DNA of 8,638 nt from Cytophagaceae bacterium (GTDB taxonomy: Bacteria > Bacteroidota > Bacteroidia > Cytophagales > Flexibacteraceae). The notes beneath the pieces were generated by a model that saw only the letters and a list, made by a program, of their open reading frames with translations, ran no database searches and was not told where the DNA came from. Positions 6,301-8,638 of the stretch are shown here, piece by piece. The stretch's first letter is position 1. Every line of letters begins with the position of its first letter. The translations under genes were made by a program, and so were the position numbers. The stretch spans positions 1 through 8,638 of the forward strand of contig CANHWS010000143.1 of assembly GCA_947464365.1 (NCBI GenBank), in the 5' to 3' direction.

Positions 6301-7497
6301 TTAGCCCTTAATCGTCTGCTCAAAGTCAGCCAAGACGTTCATGTAGTTGATATAGGCATCAAATGGCGATTTGTAAGGGCTGAAGACTTCCCGTACCCCA
6401 TCACCCCAGTACTTGGTACTCATGTAGTAGAAGTGATCGCTGGTCTGGAGTTTGCCCCATTGGTGGATTAGAGCCTCGCTGCCTTTGGCCATAACAGCCT
6501 CTTCAAGCGTATATACCCGTTTAAGTGCGTCTTTTTGGGTATGGCTCAGCACCCATCCACTAATGTCACGGTTGTCATCTGCCCATGAGGTTGGTTTGGG
6601 CACGTCATAGACTTTCTTAGGTTTAGCTGTAGCCAACACCTCGGATGGGGTCGCAAACTGCATATCAGGGTAGGCCGCAACTGCTTTCGGCAAAAAGTAC
6701 AGAAAGTCCAGTATGCCTGAGCTTAAGGGGCGGTGCTCACCGAAGGTCTCATAATCCATAAAGAGGTTAATCGACTCGGCCCTTTGCTCAATGGCCAAGG
6801 CTCGTAGCCAAGAGGCATACTTGTCCGCATCAAGCGGGTATCCGGGCCAACTGGGCTCCGTGAAACGGAAGGAGATGTCATCACTCAAACGGTATTGACG
6901 CAGCAATAATTTAGGGGCGTTGGTCCCTGGTGCCTTGAAGATATGGCTCGCAGCAGCAGTTGGGCTTAAAGCATCAAGGTAACTATCCACGCCCTCTGCG
7001 ACGATTTGTTTGAAGCCTAGTTTACTGATCTGGACTGCAATCGCATTGTCGTAAATCAGCTCAGTGTTCCGGAATGTGGTTGCCTCATACCCGAATAAGG
7101 ACTTGAGCTTGGCCTTGTATTTAGTTACCTGTCTCACAAACTCAATAGGACTGTATAGCGCAGCCAACGAGTGGAAATAGGTCTCAGCTAAAAGCTCAAC
7201 CTGACCAGTGTCTAATAGGCGCCGAAAGGAGTCCAGCACGTCAGGCCGGTACATTTCAAACTGCTCAAGCGCGGTACCAGAGATCGAAAAGGCTACTTTG
7301 AAATCAGGGCCATAGTCCTTGATCATCTTGAGAAGCATCTCATTGGCAGGCAAGTAGCACCTGTCCGAGATGCGATTAAGAAGCTCGAAGTTCAGGTTGG
7401 CTGCCTCATAAATGTGACTTTGGCCAATATTGAAAAAGCTATAATGCCTAAGCCTAAAAGGCTGGTGCACTTGGAAGTAGAATACGATGTTTGTCAT
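6301..7497 (-). CDS. Glycoside hydrolase family 57 alpha-glucan enzyme (alpha-amylase type)
   Basis: A 398-residue cytoplasmic enzyme (no signal peptide) that cleaves or transfers alpha-1,4-glucans with retention of configuration. All five GH57 regions are visible in order: FQVHQP at 8-13, FSISGTALEQ at 70-79, FRNTELIY at 142-149 with nucleophile Glu146, LFMDYETFGEH at 245-255 with acid/base Asp248, and TPSEV at 283-287. A helical C-terminal region follows, about 320-398. I chose the ATG at 7497 because family members begin directly with the first beta strand (MTNIVFYFQVHQP). An in-frame ATG at 7545 would add a poorly folding 16-residue tail. The upstream glycosyltransferase on the same strand and this enzyme form a pair often seen in Bacteroidota glycogen loci. 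The product could be an alpha-amylase or a 4-alpha-glucanotransferase. Sequence alone does not decide. Confidence 0.9.
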   Translation of the reverse strand: MTNIVFYFQVHQPFRLRHYSFFNIGQSHIYEAANLNFELLNRISDRCYLPANEMLLKMIKDYGPDFKVAFSISGTALEQFEMYRPDVLDSFRRLLDTGQVELLAETYFHSLAALYSPIEFVRQVTKYKAKLKSLFGYEATTFRNTELIYDNAIAVQISKLGFKQIVAEGVDSYLDALSPTAAASHIFKAPGTNAPKLLLRQYRLSDDISFRFTEPSWPGYPLDADKYASWLRALAIEQRAESINLFMDYETFGEHRPLSSGILDFLYFLPKAVAAYPDMQFATPSEVLATAKPKKVYDVPKPTSWADDNRDISGWVLSHTQKDALKRVYTLEEAVMAKGSEALIHQWGKLQTSDHFYYMSTKYWGDGVREVFSPYKSPFDAYINYMNVLADFEQTIKG

Positions 7498-7727
7498 GGA
7501 GCATAGTGGGTTTATGTTACTCCTGTCCGGACTTTGCACTACCATTGGTATAGTTGTGCATGGGTAAAAAGCCAGTGGTGTTTTTTGATAGCTACCCTCA
7601 TGATCATGTTTTCTGGCATAACGGATGGCAAATAAAGTTGCTAAAAATACGGCAATGCCAGATATGGGCTATGCCACCAAGGATAATTGTCGTCTTAAAA
7701 GTATGAGCCTCTGCATCACAGGCCTAA
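7498..7727 (-). other. 230-base gap between glycosyltransferase and GH57 genes
   Basis: No confident gene is present. Reading the - strand, a 20-codon frame starts at an ATGA overlap with the glycosyltransferase stop (7731) and ends at 7669. Beyond its TAG, the same phase stays open into GH57 and contains a hydrophobic run followed by the charged stretch RYARKHDHEG. There is an 8-bp inverted repeat (7612-7619 with 7655-7662). A weak -7-like TTTATTTG occurs on the - strand (7629-7636) with TTG 16 bases upstream. It could be a separate GH57 promoter, giving a leader of about 125 bases. Confidence 0.3.
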
Positions 7728-8638
7728 TCATCCTTGTGTTAAGGCCTCATGATAAACTGAGAGGACATCTCGGGCACTTCGATCCCAGCTCATTTCTTCC
7801 AAGTTTTCGGTGGTATGCTCTATTAGCTCCTGCCTGATGCCCTCGTAGTTGAGCAAAGCATAGATATAGTTCGCAAAGCGGTCTGTATCCCAATAGTCCG
7901 CCTTAAGGGCAAAGTCCATCACCTCTGATACCCCAGCCTGTGTGCTCAGTACGCATGGGATCTGGAACTGGGCAGCCTCTAGGGCCGATAGACCAAAGGG
8001 CTCTGATACCGATGGCATGAAATAGACATCAGCTTGCGCCAACACCTGTTTCACCTGGGCCTTCTTCAAGAAACCACCAAACACAAACTTGTCACGAATG
8101 CCAAGTTGCTCAACACGGTGCTTTAGCTGATCAAGCTGATCGCCTATACCAGCCACGAAGAACACCACTTTGGGATACCGTTGAAGGACCTTATAGGCTG
8201 TTTCGGCCATGTATTCAGGCCCTTTCTGGAACGTGATGCGACCCAGAAACAAAACAATTTTATCTCCCTCTGCACGATCTATCCTGTATGTAGGCTCAGG
8301 ATCGATGGCGTTATAAACAGGGCGGCATTTATCCGGATTGATACCGTAATGGTCGGCAGCGCATTGTTTAGTAAAGTGGCTGACAGGGATACATAGGTTT
8401 GCTTCTGTCATGCCATGCCGCTCGATATCATAGACGGCATTAGCCTGCATGTACTTAGCTTGGGTGCCGATCCGGTCAGTTTCGAGCGAGTGGACATGCA
8501 CCACCAGCGGTTTGCCTGTTAGCTCCTTGATCCGCACGCCAGCAGTGTAGGTCACCCAGTCATGCGCATGGATGATGTCAAAGTCCTTTGTGAGCGCTAA
8601 TTTGCTAACCACTTCGGCATAGACTGCCACCTTAAGCA
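7728..8638 (-). CDS. GT4 family glycosyltransferase (glycogen-synthase-like), N-terminus outside the window
   Basis: The C-terminal 300-odd residues of a GT-B fold glycosyltransferase. The frame is open to the window edge, and the GTG at 8630 is only an internal codon. The usual N-terminal start of domain 1, about 100 or more residues, is missing. Counting from that GTG, visible motifs are IIHAHDW at 19-25 and VVHVHSLETDR at 43-53 (end of the acceptor domain). The second domain has FLGRITFQKGPEYM at 128-141, the nucleotide-sugar phosphate-binding loop, and SEPFGLSALEAAQ at 209-221, the EX7E motif with E210 and E218. It then ends with a helical tail. It should transfer glucose or another sugar from an NDP-sugar in the cytoplasm. 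Its neighbour, a GH57 alpha-glucan enzyme, and the HAHDW/HVHS motifs favour a glycogen/alpha-glucan synthase role. A different GT4 substrate remains possible. Confidence 0.9.
   Translation of the reverse strand, partial: LKVAVYAEVVSKLALTKDFDIIHAHDWVTYTAGVRIKELTGKPLVVHVHSLETDRIGTQAKYMQANAVYDIERHGMTEANLCIPVSHFTKQCAADHYGINPDKCRPVYNAIDPEPTYRIDRAEGDKIVLFLGRITFQKGPEYMAETAYKVLQRYPKVVFFVAGIGDQLDQLKHRVEQLGIRDKFVFGGFLKKAQVKQVLAQADVYFMPSVSEPFGLSALEAAQFQIPCVLSTQAGVSEVMDFALKADYWDTDRFANYIYALLNYEGIRQELIEHTTENLEEMSWDRSARDVLSVYHEALTQG

Noticed and set aside
2788..7553. The 11-base word CATTGGTATAG occurs at 2788-2798 and 7543-7553, near the starts of two operons, suggesting a shared operator.
   Set aside because: In 8.6 kb several exact 11-base repeats are expected by chance, and the copies lie on opposite sides relative to their genes' direction.
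7599..7608. Palindrome CATGATCATG in the gap upstream of GH57.
   Set aside because: A single 10-base palindrome with no second copy or spacing logic is not enough to call an operator.
7625..7837. A 70-codon frame on the + strand in the GT4/GH57 gap.
   Set aside because: It overlaps the end of the well-supported glycosyltransferase gene by about 110 bases on the opposite strand and shows no recognisable protein features.

Overview
The window most likely comes from a member of the Bacteroidota. One secreted protein ends in a type IX secretion (T9SS) type A sorting domain. The starts I checked lack a Shine-Dalgarno sequence. An exact match to the Bacteroidota -7 promoter element (TAnnTTTG) lies just upstream of the cytochrome operon. 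No mobile element, CRISPR array, tRNA or rRNA was seen.

Layout. (1) Positions 1-2396: a strong intrinsic terminator closes an unseen upstream unit. It is followed by a tight two-gene operon encoding a sugar-1-phosphate nucleotidyltransferase and an MFS sugar importer of the FucP/GluP/NagP type. Together they suggest uptake and activation of a (possibly N-acetylated) sugar. (2) Positions 2397-2801: a 405-base gap holding a hairpin, a possible structured small RNA ending in a clear terminator, and a Bacteroidota-type promoter. (3) Positions 2802-6184: a four-gene block on the + strand. It encodes a MauG/MbnH-like diheme lipoprotein, a small membrane-anchored six-cysteine protein, an MbnP-like lipoprotein, and a secreted choice-of-anchor-V-like protein with a CX4CH motif and a T9SS tail. 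The block ends at a strong bidirectional terminator. (4) Positions 6301-8638, - strand: a GH57 alpha-glucan enzyme and, upstream of it, a GT4 glycosyltransferase cut by the window edge. This pair is typical of glycogen/alpha-glucan metabolism.

The four-gene block is the most interesting part. MbnH is a diheme enzyme known to oxidise a tryptophan of its partner MbnP to kynurenine, which creates a copper site (established for the methanotroph pair). Here both partner families sit in one Bacteroidota operon, with no methanobactin biosynthesis genes in view. Two extra proteins accompany them: one cysteine-rich, and one exported to the cell surface with a possible third c-type heme. A periplasm-to-surface copper handling or redox maturation system is a reasonable inference. 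It is not demonstrated by sequence alone.
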